A stretch of DNA of 64,000 nucleotides from contig JAMPIK010000001.1 in the NCBI GenBank assembly GCA_023662865.1, forward strand, positions 101,893 through 165,892, read 5' to 3'. A program made the position numbers and the translations under genes. The DNA is from Prevotella sp. (lineage in GTDB: Bacteria > Bacteroidota > Bacteroidia > Bacteroidales > Muribaculaceae). This document shows, piece after piece, positions 17,531 through 26,615 of the stretch. The notes under the pieces were generated by a model. That model did not search any database. It had not been told where the DNA came from and saw only the letters and a list, made by a program, of their open reading frames with translations. Within the stretch, counting starts at the first letter, position 1. The number at the start of each line of letters is the position of its first letter.

Positions 17531-19083
17531 TATTCTTGTGTGTCAAGTTTACGGAGAAGTGAGTTCAGGCTTACTTCCTCTTCGAGAATACGTTCCACTT
17601 CGTCTACACTGATACGCTGCTGCTCCATTGAGTCACGGTGACGCAGAGTTACTGTGCCGTCTTCAAGAGTCTGATGGTCTACGGTCACACAGTATGGAGT
17701 ACCGATAGCATCCTGACGACGATAGCGTTTGCCGATAGAATCCTTTTCATCGTAAGTGCAAGTGAAGTCAAAACGCAGACGATGCTGAATTTCGCGAGCC
17801 TTGTCGGGCAGATCGTCTTTTTTCACCAAGGGAAGCACCGCGCATTTTATCGGGGCGAGGGGAGCCGGGAAGTGAAGAACCACACGCGAGTCGCCGCCTT
17901 CAAGTTTCTGCTCCTCGTATGAGCTGCAAAGCACAGTCAGGAACATACGATCAACACCTATTGAAGTCTCGATAACGTAAGGCACATAGCTTTCGTTGAG
18001 CTCCGGGTCAAAGTATTTTATATTTTTACCGGAGAACTTCTCATGCTGACTAAGGTCAAAGTTGGTACGAGAATGTATACCTTCCACCTCTTTGAAGCCG
18101 AACGGCATTTTAAATTCAATGTCGGTAGCCGCATTGGCATAGTGGGCCAATTTCTCATGGTCGTGGAAGCGATATTTTTCATCGCCGAGGCCGAGAGCTT
18201 TGTGCCATGCAAGGCGAGTGCGGCGCCAATAGTCAAAGTATTTGAGTTCCTCGCCGGGACGCACAAAGAATTGCATCTCCATCTGCTCGAATTCGCGCAT
18301 ACGGAAGATGAACTGACGAGCGACAATCTCGTTGCGGAAAGCCTTGCCAATCTGCGCTATACCGAAAGGAATGCGCATACGCCCGGTTTTTTGCACATTC
18401 AGGTAGTTCACGAAGATACCCTGTGCAGTTTCCGGGCGGAGGTAAACCTCCATTGCGCCATCGGCGGTTGAGCCCATTTCTGTTTTGAACATGAGGTTGA
18501 ACTGGCGAACATCAGTCCAATTGCGAGTACCGCTGATAGGGTCAACAATTTCGTAGTCAAGGATAATCTGCTTGAGTTCGGCAAGGTCGTTATCATTCAT
18601 TGCTTTCTCATAGCGGCTGTGCAGATCATCACGTTTGCGAGCATTATCAAGCACACGCGGATTGGTTTGGCGGAACATTGCTTCATCAAAACTTTCACCG
18701 AAACGCTTGGCGGCTTTTGCCACTTCTTTATCCATTTTCTCCTCGAATTTGGCAATTGCATCTTCTATCAGCACATCGGCACGGTAACGCTTTTTGGAGT
18801 CGCGGTTGTCAATCAACGGGTCGTTGAATGCATCGACATGGCCGGAGGCTTTCCAAATAGTAGGATGCATGAAGATAGCAGAGTCAATGCCTACAATGTT
18901 GTCGTGAAGCATTGTCATGGCTTCCCACCAATAACGTTTGATATTGTTTTTCAGTTCAACGCCATTCTGTCCGTAGTCGTAAACCGCTGCCAAACCGTCG
19001 TAAATTTCCGAAGATTGAAATACGAAACCGTATTCCTTGGCGTGAGCCACTATCGTTTTAAAAACATCTTCTTGCTTTGCCAT
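17530..19083 (-). CDS. glyS: Glycine--tRNA ligase (single-chain class II, alpha2 type)
   Basis: Charges tRNA-Gly. The 517-residue product is the dimeric, eukaryote/archaea-like form rather than the alpha2beta2 form: class II motifs include RPETAQGIFVNY and FGIAQIGKAFRNEI, with the motif 3 region near ASIGVDRMFL, and a C-terminal anticodon-binding domain (LAPIKCAVLPLVKKD). First gene of the apparent eight-gene minus-strand operon ending in queE. The frame starts MAKQEDVFKTIV, as usual for the family. Confidence 0.95.
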   Translation of the reverse strand: MAKQEDVFKTIVAHAKEYGFVFQSSEIYDGLAAVYDYGQNGVELKNNIKRYWWEAMTMLHDNIVGIDSAIFMHPTIWKASGHVDAFNDPLIDNRDSKKRYRADVLIEDAIAKFEEKMDKEVAKAAKRFGESFDEAMFRQTNPRVLDNARKRDDLHSRYEKAMNDNDLAELKQIILDYEIVDPISGTRNWTDVRQFNLMFKTEMGSTADGAMEVYLRPETAQGIFVNYLNVQKTGRMRIPFGIAQIGKAFRNEIVARQFIFRMREFEQMEMQFFVRPGEELKYFDYWRRTRLAWHKALGLGDEKYRFHDHEKLAHYANAATDIEFKMPFGFKEVEGIHSRTNFDLSQHEKFSGKNIKYFDPELNESYVPYVIETSIGVDRMFLTVLCSSYEEQKLEGGDSRVVLHFPAPLAPIKCAVLPLVKKDDLPDKAREIQHRLRFDFTCTYDEKDSIGKRYRRQDAIGTPYCVTVDHQTLEDGTVTLRHRDSMEQQRISVDEVERILEEEVSLNSLLRKLDTQE

Positions 19084-19145
19084 ATTCTAAATATAAAATG
19101 GAATTCATTAATATTGGATTGCGCACAGTTAGCCCATGCAAGTTG

Positions 19146-19153
19146 CAAAGTTA
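19146..19153 (-). promoter_or_regulatory. -7 element for the glyS operon
   Basis: Reads TAACTTTG on the minus strand, a full consensus match, 63 bp from the glyS start. The -33 element is only TTTC-like. Confidence 0.5.
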
Positions 19154-19220
19154 CAAAAAAAATCTCATATTTTGAAATGTATTTATATATCACAGATAAT
19201 CAAACGATTAAAATTACCAC

Positions 19221-19251
19221 TTTGTTTATTGTAGTTTTTGATGTAAATTTG
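19221..19251 (+). promoter_or_regulatory. Promoter of the TraB/GumN gene
   Basis: TTTG at 19221-19224, exactly 19 nt, then TAAATTTG at 19244-19251: a textbook Bacteroidota promoter. The start codon is 28 nt further on. Confidence 0.85.
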
Positions 19252-19278
19252 CGTCTAATCAAGAAAACATCAAAAAGT

Positions 19279-20175
19279 ATGAGATTTATCAGATTAATTT
19301 TCGCGAACATATGTGCCTTGGCAGCTTTATGCCCGTTCAATGCAAAAGCACAATTGTTGTGGAAAGTGGAGAAATCCGGAAGCGAACAAGTGTCATACCT
19401 GTTGGGTACGCACCACTTTGCCCCGGTTGAAATTCTTGACTCGATACATGGCTTGTACCCGGCTCTCGCACAGGTTGACAAACTGTATGGCGAGATTGAT
19501 ATGGAGAAGATGAGCAATCCGGCCGAGATGATGAAATTCGCCGGGAAGCTTATGGCACCGGCAGACAGCACGTTGACCAAGATACTCACCGTTGAAGAAT
19601 TGGATACCGTAAAAACTACGTGGAATAAGATGAGCGGTGGGGTGGCGCCCATTGAAACAATGTATGGCATGAAGCCCTCAGTGGTAACTACCGCCTTGAT
19701 GTCAATGGTTATGATGCAACGCTTTCCCGACAAAGATTTCCAAGCACCGGGCATTGACCAACTGATGCAAAACAAGGCCAAGGAGGCAGGAAAAGAGGTA
19801 GCCGGACTTGAAGATATTGAGTTCCAAATAAATTTGCTCTACGGCGACCCCATTTCGGAACAGAAAGAAGCGTTGATGGATGCAGTCCGCAACGGGGGTT
19901 ACTCTGAAATAGAGGAGATGCTTCGCGTGACAGATGCCTATTTAGCTCGCAATCTTGATTATGTTGGGGAGCTGATGACCGACCCACAGGCGATGACTCC
20001 GGAGAAAGCCGACCGACTTGTCTTTAACCGCAATGCCAAATGGGTTGACATTTTAATTTCGGAAATGCAAGACAAATCAATCATGGTAATAGTGGGTGCC
20101 GGCCATCTGCCTTCGGATAAAGGACTCATTAACCTCTTGCGAAAAGGAGGTTATACAGTCACCCCGGTGGATTAG
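19279..20175 (+). CDS. TraB/GumN family protein
   Basis: The 298-residue product begins with a signal peptide (about 1-24, ending NAKA) and then shows the TraB/GumN pattern: a GTHHFAP segment with paired histidines early, a GYxE-like middle (KLYGEIDME) and a C-terminal VIVGAGHLPSDKGLINLLRKGGY. The family is related to Tiki-type metalloproteases, and activity of bacterial members is largely unproven. The frame is open upstream to 18619 inside the antisense of glyS, but the promoter ending at 19251 and the signal peptide fix the start at 19279. The 3' end overlaps the convergent gene at 20172 by 4 bp. Confidence 0.9.
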   Translation: MRFIRLIFANICALAALCPFNAKAQLLWKVEKSGSEQVSYLLGTHHFAPVEILDSIHGLYPALAQVDKLYGEIDMEKMSNPAEMMKFAGKLMAPADSTLTKILTVEELDTVKTTWNKMSGGVAPIETMYGMKPSVVTTALMSMVMMQRFPDKDFQAPGIDQLMQNKAKEAGKEVAGLEDIEFQINLLYGDPISEQKEALMDAVRNGGYSEIEEMLRVTDAYLARNLDYVGELMTDPQAMTPEKADRLVFNRNAKWVDILISEMQDKSIMVIVGAGHLPSDKGLINLLRKGGYTVTPVD

Positions 20176-20552
20176 CCGTTGCGCAAATTCGCGAGCTGCT
20201 CGGCTATCTGCTGCTGTTGAGCTTCAAGTTCTTTTATGCGGTTGGCACGTGTGCGGTCGTAGCATTGAGCCACGCTGTTGCGTATTTTATCGAGTTCTTC
20301 GTTAACAGCCTGCATATCAGGAGTTGACATCTCTTGTGTGTTGTCAATCATAGAGTTTGCCTTGCGCAACAGTTCAAGCACATCGCGTATGCTTTTCGGA
20401 GTGTTCTCAATCTTTTTCATACGGCGGCGCCATTGCATGATTGACGCATATTGAAGAGCCTCTTCCTTTTCTTTAAATTTCTCGATTACGGCTTGGCTGC
20501 GCCCTTTGAGGAAAGCATCTATATATTTGTCAATTGTCTCTTTGCGTGTCAT
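20172..20552 (-). CDS. Small coiled-coil protein of unknown function
   Basis: A 126-residue, highly charged, Gln/Glu/Lys-rich protein with no signal peptide or membrane helix. The N-terminal third (KETIDKYIDAFLKG...) and the last ~40 residues (NRIKELEAQQQQIAEQLANL) are predicted by eye to be helical, the latter coiled coil. I do not recognise the family. It is a single-gene unit between two genes on the other strand and overlaps the TraB/GumN gene tail to tail by 4 bp. Confidence 0.75.
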   Translation of the reverse strand: MTRKETIDKYIDAFLKGRSQAVIEKFKEKEEALQYASIMQWRRRMKKIENTPKSIRDVLELLRKANSMIDNTQEMSTPDMQAVNEELDKIRNSVAQCYDRTRANRIKELEAQQQQIAEQLANLRNG

Positions 20553-20619
20553 AAATATCTACATTCTTAATTTTAAGCAAAATTACAAAAAATATTCGTG
20601 TTGAACAAAACATGAGATT

Positions 20620-20650
20620 TTTAACATTTATTTAACTTTTAAATGTTAAA
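20620..20650. promoter_or_regulatory. Perfect palindrome between divergent genes
   Basis: TTTAACATTTA (20620-20630) and TAAATGTTAAA (20640-20650) form an 11-bp perfect inverted repeat with a 9-nt spacer. It lies in the intergenic region of 181 bp between the divergent genes at 20552 (-) and 20734 (+) and could be an operator for a dimeric regulator. A second short inverted repeat (CCTCTC / GAGAGG, about 20686-20704) follows. No clear promoter is visible for the barrel gene. Confidence 0.45.
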
Positions 20651-20733
20651 CCTCCTTTTTAGTTAATTGTCATTGTTTACGTGTGCCTCTCCTTTGAGAG
20701 AGAGGAATAACTTTATGAACTACGAATAGAGAG

Positions 20734-23214
20734 ATGAAAAAGATTTTTCTCACCGCCGCCGCTTTGAGCATAGCCGCAGTGTGTTTTGCCAAAGGAACGG
20801 TGACCGGTTTTATTAAAAACAAGGCAACAGGCGAGCCGATTGATTTTGCCAATGTGCAACTATATGATGCCAAAACAGGTAAAGCCCTTCCGATAGGGGC
20901 TACTGCCGACATTGACGGCAAATTTGTAATTCAAGATGTGCCGGACGGACGATATATGCTGAAAGCTACCAACATAGGAAGTCTGGCTCAGGAGCGCCCC
21001 GTCACAGTGAAAGGCGGACAGGTGAATGTAGGCGACATTTCTCTGGCCGATGACACCAAAATGCTTGAAGAGGTTGTAGTCACCGGCCAGGCTTCCACCA
21101 TGAAGTTTGAATTGGACAAGAAGGTGTTTACAGTGGGCAACGACATCACCACAGCCGGAGCATCTGCAAGTGAGCTGCTTGAGTCAATACCTTCGGTGGA
21201 GGTAGATCAAGACGGCGAGGTGTCACTGCGCGGCAACAGCTCAGTGACTGTATGGATTAACGGCAAAGAGAGCGGACTAACCGCCGACAATCGCGCCCAG
21301 ATACTTGAACAAATCCCCGGCGAGACAATTGAGAAAATTGAGGTGATAACCAATCCATCGGCAAAATTCAGCCCGGAAGGTACTGCCGGTATCATCAATA
21401 TCGTATTGAAAAAGGATCGGCGCGCCGGCTATTTCGGCAGTGCTGAAATCGGAGCTAATACCCGCGGGGGAGGTAATGCCAGTTTCAATATAAATTATAA
21501 CGCCGGAAAATTCGACTCATACGCCTCCGTTGGTTTCCGTATGCGTCACAATAAGGGAGGATCTTACTCTCACCGCGATTATGAGAACGGCGAGTATCTG
21601 TATTCCGACGGCGAAAGTCGCAACCACGGCAACAACCTGTTCCTCCGCTTGGGTACTACATATCATTTCACGGACAAAGATGACTTGTATGCCAACGCGT
21701 TCGGAATGTTGGGCCACCGTTGGGGTAAATCCACCACATTATATAATTCAAACTTACCCGGTCAGTGGCTTCATAATGAGAACCTGTCGCGCAACAGCAA
21801 CGATATGCGTGGCGGCCATTTGGAGTTGGGATATACCCACCGCTTTTCCGACAATCACACTTTGGACGCCATGGTAGGCTATAACTACTGGGGCGGCCCG
21901 ATGTGGAACAGCTATTTCCAACATCAGGACTGGGAGGTAGACGGCGAGCAGAAAGCCGAGGAAGTGTACCAAGAGCAAAATTCCGAAATACGCAATAACA
22001 CCATCGAGGCAAAAATCGATTACACGAATCAGCTTACCAACTGGTTAAAACTGGAAGCCGGATACAACGGTAACTATTCTCACGAAAACTCACCTACAAG
22101 CACTTATATAAGAAACGGCGAGGGACTTATGGTGCCGGAAGAAGACTTGTGGAACCGCTTTATCTACAATAATAATGTAACCGCCCTTTATGCAACTCTC
22201 GGCGGTAAATACAAAGCGTTCAGCTTCTCCGCCGGACTGCGAGCCGAGATGTGGCAAATTCGGGCAAAGAGTCTTTCCTACGGACAGACATCCGATGAAA
22301 TCGAGCCATACAAGCGCAACGACTTCTCAATGTTCCCGTCGGCATTCGTGTCTTGGGCATTGCCGCACGACAATGAATTGCAGGTGAACTATACGCGGCG
22401 TATTCGCAGACCGTGGGGAGGCCAGCTCAACTCGTTCCGCAACATCTCCGATCCCACCAATATCACATATGGTAATCAGGAGCTTCAACCCTCTTATTCA
22501 AATGCTTTCGAGTTGAATTACATCAAGTCCTTCCGCGACCATATCATCTCTCTGTCAGCATATTTACGCACAAGCACGGATAACATAAACCGAATCAGTT
22601 ACATTGTAGAGGGAATCATGTACACCACAAATGCCAATGCCGGCAATCAGACAGATGCCGGTGCTGAAATTGTGGTTAAAAACAACCTGTTCCGCAACGT
22701 GTTAAACCTTACCACTACCGCCAATCTATATAACAACCATGTGAGCGCGTGGAATTTGGATTTCCCGATTGGCAACGGAGTGACGGTGCCGGTAAGCGGC
22801 AAAGCGCGCAACTCGTTCGCATGGGATATCCGCTGCATGGCGCAAGTACGCTTGCCGTGGGATATGTCTTTCCAAGCTACCGGGCGTTATAACTCCAAGC
22901 GACTCAGTGCGCAGGGAGAACGCGGAGCCGGGTGGAGCGTGGATGCCGGCTTGCGAAAGAGCCTCGGCAACTGGACATTCTCGCTCAACTGCCGCGACAT
23001 CTTCAATTCTCGCAAAATGCACTCATACACCTATGGTGTGTCGTCCGACGGCATTGCTTACTCACAGGAAGATAAACGCTGGAGAAGCGGTCGACAATTG
23101 AACCTCTCCATAAAATATTCGTTCGGCAATATGCGTTCCAAACCGAACAAGAACGCAATGCAGCAGGGCGAAGTGATGGACGGTTCCGGCTATGGAAGCG
23201 AAATAATGGAATAA
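20734..23214 (+). CDS. Outer-membrane TonB-receptor-like beta-barrel protein
   Basis: The 826-residue product has a signal peptide (1-19), a carboxypeptidase-regulatory-like beta sandwich (about 20-105: GTVTGFIKNKATGEPIDFANV... pattern), a plug-like domain (about 120-215, with VVVTGQ, ELLESIPSVEVD and PEGTAGIINIVLKK) and a large C-terminal beta barrel rich in aromatic/glycine strands. This is the OMP_b-brl_3/TonB-dependent-receptor-like group. No SusD-like partner lies next to it, so it is not a typical polysaccharide locus; members are thought to import metal chelates or peptides. The substrate is unknown. Confidence 0.9.
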   Translation: MKKIFLTAAALSIAAVCFAKGTVTGFIKNKATGEPIDFANVQLYDAKTGKALPIGATADIDGKFVIQDVPDGRYMLKATNIGSLAQERPVTVKGGQVNVGDISLADDTKMLEEVVVTGQASTMKFELDKKVFTVGNDITTAGASASELLESIPSVEVDQDGEVSLRGNSSVTVWINGKESGLTADNRAQILEQIPGETIEKIEVITNPSAKFSPEGTAGIINIVLKKDRRAGYFGSAEIGANTRGGGNASFNINYNAGKFDSYASVGFRMRHNKGGSYSHRDYENGEYLYSDGESRNHGNNLFLRLGTTYHFTDKDDLYANAFGMLGHRWGKSTTLYNSNLPGQWLHNENLSRNSNDMRGGHLELGYTHRFSDNHTLDAMVGYNYWGGPMWNSYFQHQDWEVDGEQKAEEVYQEQNSEIRNNTIEAKIDYTNQLTNWLKLEAGYNGNYSHENSPTSTYIRNGEGLMVPEEDLWNRFIYNNNVTALYATLGGKYKAFSFSAGLRAEMWQIRAKSLSYGQTSDEIEPYKRNDFSMFPSAFVSWALPHDNELQVNYTRRIRRPWGGQLNSFRNISDPTNITYGNQELQPSYSNAFELNYIKSFRDHIISLSAYLRTSTDNINRISYIVEGIMYTTNANAGNQTDAGAEIVVKNNLFRNVLNLTTTANLYNNHVSAWNLDFPIGNGVTVPVSGKARNSFAWDIRCMAQVRLPWDMSFQATGRYNSKRLSAQGERGAGWSVDAGLRKSLGNWTFSLNCRDIFNSRKMHSYTYGVSSDGIAYSQEDKRWRSGRQLNLSIKYSFGNMRSKPNKNAMQQGEVMDGSGYGSEIME

Positions 23215-23238
23215 CTTTATAAACAAATCAACTATTCA

Positions 23239-23270
23239 GGCATGGTAGTCCGCCTATGGGCTTCCATGCC
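23239..23270. other. Imperfect hairpin between barrel gene and GHL10 gene
   Basis: GGCATGG (23239-23245) pairs with CCATGCC (23264-23270) with an inner AG/CT and CC/GG continuation. There is no T-run, so it is more likely an mRNA-stability or attenuating hairpin than a strong terminator. Confidence 0.4.
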
Positions 23271-23284
23271 GTTGGCGTTAAAAT

Positions 23285-24817
23285 ATGAAAACTCTTAAAA
23301 CACTTATTTTTGCTATAATTTTATCCATAACGGGGGCATTGAGTGCAGCCGCTTTGGAGAATGCACCGAAGCGCGAATTTCGCGGTGCATGGATACAAGT
23401 AATCGGACAGTCGCAATGGATGAACAAGACGCCGGAGCAGCAACGCGCCTATTTTACCGAAATCCTTGACAAACTCAATGAGGCAGGGTGTAACGCGCTG
23501 ATTTTCCAAATACGCCCGACAGCCGATGCTCTTTATGAGTCGGAAATCGAGCCTTGGAGTAAGTGGCTTACCGGGAAAAGGGGAAAAGCCCCCGCAGAGA
23601 AATGGGATCCGCTGGCATTTGCAATAAGCGAAGCTCATAAAAGAGGGATGGAGCTGCATGCCTGGTTAAACCCATATCGCGTTACGTCTGACGCAAAAGA
23701 GGTGCTGCCGCCGGAGCACCTATATAATCAGCATAAGGAACGCTTCTTCCGCTTTGACAATAAAATCTTTTTTGACCCGGCATATCAGGAAAACAGAGAT
23801 TACATATCTACCGTAATTGCAGATATTGTGAGCCGTTATGACATAGATGCCATACATCTTGACGACTATTTTTACCCATACCCGGCGGCAAACGGCACAC
23901 GTTTCGACGGTGACGGCGCGAGTTATGCAAAATTCGGGAAAGGGAAAAATAAGGCAGACTGGCGTCGCGAGAATGTAGACAAACTAATAGAGCAATTGCA
24001 TCGCACCATAAAAGACATTAAGCCTTGGGTGCAATTCGGCATAAGTCCGTTTGGTATCTGGCGAAATAAAAGTTCAGATCCTCGCGGAAGTGAAAGCGGG
24101 GGGTTGCAAAATTATGATGACTTGTATGCCGATGTGATTTTATGGGCAAAGAATGGCTGGATAGACTACCTTGTGCCGCAATTGTATTGGCCACTGGACA
24201 AGAAGGTAGCCCCCTCACGCAAACTGGCGAAGTGGTGGAATGACAATGTGCCGGCTAACTGCAAACTGTATATAGGACAGAATACGCAAGGCACCATGGA
24301 CACACCTACCGCATCGGATTCTAATGAGCTGAGTGCGAAAATCGACTTGTCACGCCGTTTGGACAATGTACATGGCAATGCGTGGTATCACGGTTACTGG
24401 GTGGTAAATAATTACAAGGGTGTGAACGACAAATTGGCATCGGAGCATCAACGTACATTGGCATTGCCACCCTTATACACGGACAAGCCGGGCAAACCGG
24501 CCAAGGTATACGGATTGCGCACTGAAAAGACAAATGATGGCATGGTGGTGGCTTGGGATTTACCGGAGAATTTCCACGGATATGGGGCAGAGGCAACGCT
24601 TAATGAAGCTCGCGAAGATGATGTGGTTAAATTCGTTGTCTATGAGTTCTTCAAAGGAGAATCAATCGACATGAACGACCCGGAGGCAATAATTGCAATC
24701 ACCCCGATATCTGCGGTGAAACTTGACAGTGCCGAACCCGGCACTACATTTATTGTCACCGCCCTTGACCGCATGGGGCGCGAGTCTGATGCTTCGGCCA
24801 AGCTTATAGTGAAATAA
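23285..24817 (+). CDS. Family 10-like glycosyl hydrolase (GHL10/YngK type)
   Basis: The 510-residue product has a signal peptide (about 1-23) and a TIM-barrel GHL10 domain: EFRGAWIQV, ALIFQIRPTADALYES, HAWLNPYRV, DAIHLDDYFYPYP and FGISPFGIW are the family landmarks, with Asp-Asp near residue 200 as likely active-site carboxylates. The C-terminal ~100 residues look like a fibronectin-type-III-like beta domain. GHL10 enzymes are thought to act on peptidoglycan glycans or other extracellular polysaccharides. Located in the periplasm or at the surface. Confidence 0.9.
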   Translation: MKTLKTLIFAIILSITGALSAAALENAPKREFRGAWIQVIGQSQWMNKTPEQQRAYFTEILDKLNEAGCNALIFQIRPTADALYESEIEPWSKWLTGKRGKAPAEKWDPLAFAISEAHKRGMELHAWLNPYRVTSDAKEVLPPEHLYNQHKERFFRFDNKIFFDPAYQENRDYISTVIADIVSRYDIDAIHLDDYFYPYPAANGTRFDGDGASYAKFGKGKNKADWRRENVDKLIEQLHRTIKDIKPWVQFGISPFGIWRNKSSDPRGSESGGLQNYDDLYADVILWAKNGWIDYLVPQLYWPLDKKVAPSRKLAKWWNDNVPANCKLYIGQNTQGTMDTPTASDSNELSAKIDLSRRLDNVHGNAWYHGYWVVNNYKGVNDKLASEHQRTLALPPLYTDKPGKPAKVYGLRTEKTNDGMVVAWDLPENFHGYGAEATLNEAREDDVVKFVVYEFFKGESIDMNDPEAIIAITPISAVKLDSAEPGTTFIVTALDRMGRESDASAKLIVK

Positions 24818-24840
24818 ATTTTCATAAAAATTGTGAATTG

Positions 24841-24870
24841 CGGGTCTCATTTTTCGGATTATGAGACCCG
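24841..24870 (+). terminator. Rho-independent terminator after the GHL10 gene
   Basis: Perfect 10-bp stem CGGGTCTCAT / ATGAGACCCG, 10-nt loop, followed by TTTCAATTTTTT. It is 23 bp after the stop. Confidence 0.9.
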
Positions 24871-24886
24871 TTTCAATTTTTTATTG

Positions 24887-24894
24887 TAAATTTG
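24887..24894 (+). promoter_or_regulatory. -7 element for the FHA protein gene
   Basis: TAAATTTG, a full -7 match, directly behind the previous terminator and 27 nt before the ATG at 24922. The -33 region is weak. Its position rules out the in-frame TTG at 24892 as a start. Confidence 0.6.
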
Positions 24895-24921
24895 TGTTTC
24901 GGATTTTCAACAAAAAAATGT

Positions 24922-25695
24922 ATGCAGACACTAATTGGGAAAACATTTATCATAGGCCGTGACCCTCAGCAAGGCGGATTGCTGGTATGTGAGGAGGTCA
25001 CACAAAAGAAAGCCGCACTTAAGACAAATCAGCCGGTGCCACAATATGTAAGCCGTTGTCTTCCCGACCAAAAGACAGCTCACTGCAAATTGCAAATCAG
25101 CGAACAAGGAGGGTTGATTCTAACCAATATGAAGAATCAAAATGAAACTCTCGTAAACGGTAAGAACATTGCAACCAAAAGCATAAACGTTAATGACAAG
25201 GTAGAACTCGGTGCCGGCCATTTTCGTATCGACATGAGCAAAATTGTAGCGACAGCCAAAATTATTGTAGGAGCTAATCAAAAACCGGGGCAACCGGTAT
25301 CGCCGAAAGGGGCTGTTAATATCTCCGGGTTGGAGGCTGTATGGAATCGATTTATTGACGGCAAAAATTCCGTAGGCGACCGCCAGCGACAGGTAAATTT
25401 GATTCGCACGGGAAGCGCAATATTCACCATGTGTGCAATGCCTTGTATTGCTATTTTTGAAAATAAGGTAATCGGGTTCAGCCTGACCGGGGTGGGAATT
25501 TTGGGTAATCTTATCAGCTTTATCGGCCTGAAATCTGAGAATGCCACAAAAAGAATTCAAGAACTGACCGATGAATTTCAAAACGATTACGTTTGTCCGA
25601 AATGCGGAAAATTCTTGGGCAATATGAGTTACAATCTTATGAAAAAGCAGTACTCGATGAAATGCCCGTTCTGCAAAGTTGATTATTGCGAATAG
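24922..25695 (+). CDS. FHA-like domain, membrane and zinc-ribbon protein
   Basis: The 257-residue product combines three parts. Residues about 5-108 look like an FHA phosphothreonine-binding domain (FIIGRDP, VSRCLPDQKTAHCKL, LTNMKNQNETLVNG, VELGAGHFRI). Residues about 163-203 form two hydrophobic helices. Residues 225-251 form a zinc ribbon (CPKCG and CPFC, with Cys225, 228, 248, 251). The combination suggests a membrane-tethered reader of Ser/Thr phosphorylation, and the window encodes a Hanks kinase at 7042, but a functional link is speculation. It overlaps the convergent radical SAM gene by 13 bp at the 3' end. Confidence 0.78.
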   Translation: MQTLIGKTFIIGRDPQQGGLLVCEEVTQKKAALKTNQPVPQYVSRCLPDQKTAHCKLQISEQGGLILTNMKNQNETLVNGKNIATKSINVNDKVELGAGHFRIDMSKIVATAKIIVGANQKPGQPVSPKGAVNISGLEAVWNRFIDGKNSVGDRQRQVNLIRTGSAIFTMCAMPCIAIFENKVIGFSLTGVGILGNLISFIGLKSENATKRIQELTDEFQNDYVCPKCGKFLGNMSYNLMKKQYSMKCPFCKVDYCE

Positions 25696-26615
25696 CCCTT
25701 GGAAAGCAGATTGTTAAGTCTGTGAGTGAACTCATAGTTTTTTAAATTCCAACGAGGGGCAGCCAGAAGCTCCGGGGGGCATTGCGCCGTGAAGCGTTCG
25801 ATAGCTATTGATGAGGGGATAATAGAAATCAACTCACAACAGAGCTGAAGATATGTATCAGGGGTGAATGTGGTTATAACGGGGAAATCTACCGTATCGG
25901 TTTGATTTTCCCGATTTTGTTTTTCCCACAGTGAATATAGCTTTGTGTCTTTGATTATCTGCAATTGATGAAATTTGATAATGCTGATTGGCCATGTACA
26001 CACCTCTAGCACGGTCTGTTTCATCTGTTCGGGTGTTTCTCCGGGAAGCCCCATTATAAGATGAATGCCCACCGAAATTCCCTCGGCAGCTGTACGCCTT
26101 ACGGTTTCCTTTGCACACAGCGAAGTGTGATGTCTGTTTATCAAATCAAGGGTGGAGTCGTGAACAGACTCTACGCCATACTCTACAATCACGGGCATAC
26201 GAGTCCGATTTATCCGGCTTAACCGGGAGAGCAGTTCCTCGGGCATACAGTCGGGACGTGTGCCTATTACCAGACCGCAAATGTCAGGGCTATTCATGGC
26301 ATCTTCGTAAGCCTCAATTAAATCTGCAATCGGTGCATGTGTGGAGGTATAAGACTGGAAGTAAGCAAGATACTTCATCTTCGGGTATTTCCGCCGGAAG
26401 AACTTCTTGCCTTCTTCTATTTGGGCGGCTATACCTCCGGGGCTATGACAATATGAGGGCGAAAAAGAAGCGTTATTACAATATATGCAGCCGCCGGTGC
26501 CTATGGTTCCGTCACGGTTTGGGCAACTGTTGTCGGCGTTTATCGAGAGTTTCTGCACCTTAATGCCGGGGAAGAGCTTAGCCAAAAAGTCGGAATAATC
26601 GGTGTACGGCTTCAT
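25683..26615 (-). CDS. YhcC-type radical SAM protein (TIGR01212 family)
   Basis: The 310-residue product has an N-terminal radical SAM region with CPNRDGTIGTGGCIYC (first Cys, nine residues, CxxC), the spacing of the YhcC/TIGR01212 family, followed by AYFQSYTSTHAP, IGTRPDC, EYGVES and HLIMGLPGETPEQM. The reaction of this family is not established. It is the last gene of the rho-ybaK-aroC unit and overlaps aroC by 4 bp. Confidence 0.9.
   Translation of the reverse strand: MKPYTDYSDFLAKLFPGIKVQKLSINADNSCPNRDGTIGTGGCIYCNNASFSPSYCHSPGGIAAQIEEGKKFFRRKYPKMKYLAYFQSYTSTHAPIADLIEAYEDAMNSPDICGLVIGTRPDCMPEELLSRLSRINRTRMPVIVEYGVESVHDSTLDLINRHHTSLCAKETVRRTAAEGISVGIHLIMGLPGETPEQMKQTVLEVCTWPISIIKFHQLQIIKDTKLYSLWEKQNRENQTDTVDFPVITTFTPDTYLQLCCELISIIPSSIAIERFTAQCPPELLAAPRWNLKNYEFTHRLNNLLSKGYSQ

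Noticed and set aside
18619..19278. Long N-terminal extension of the TraB/GumN protein
   Set aside because: It is antisense to the well-supported glyS gene, and the promoter at 19221-19251 lies inside it.
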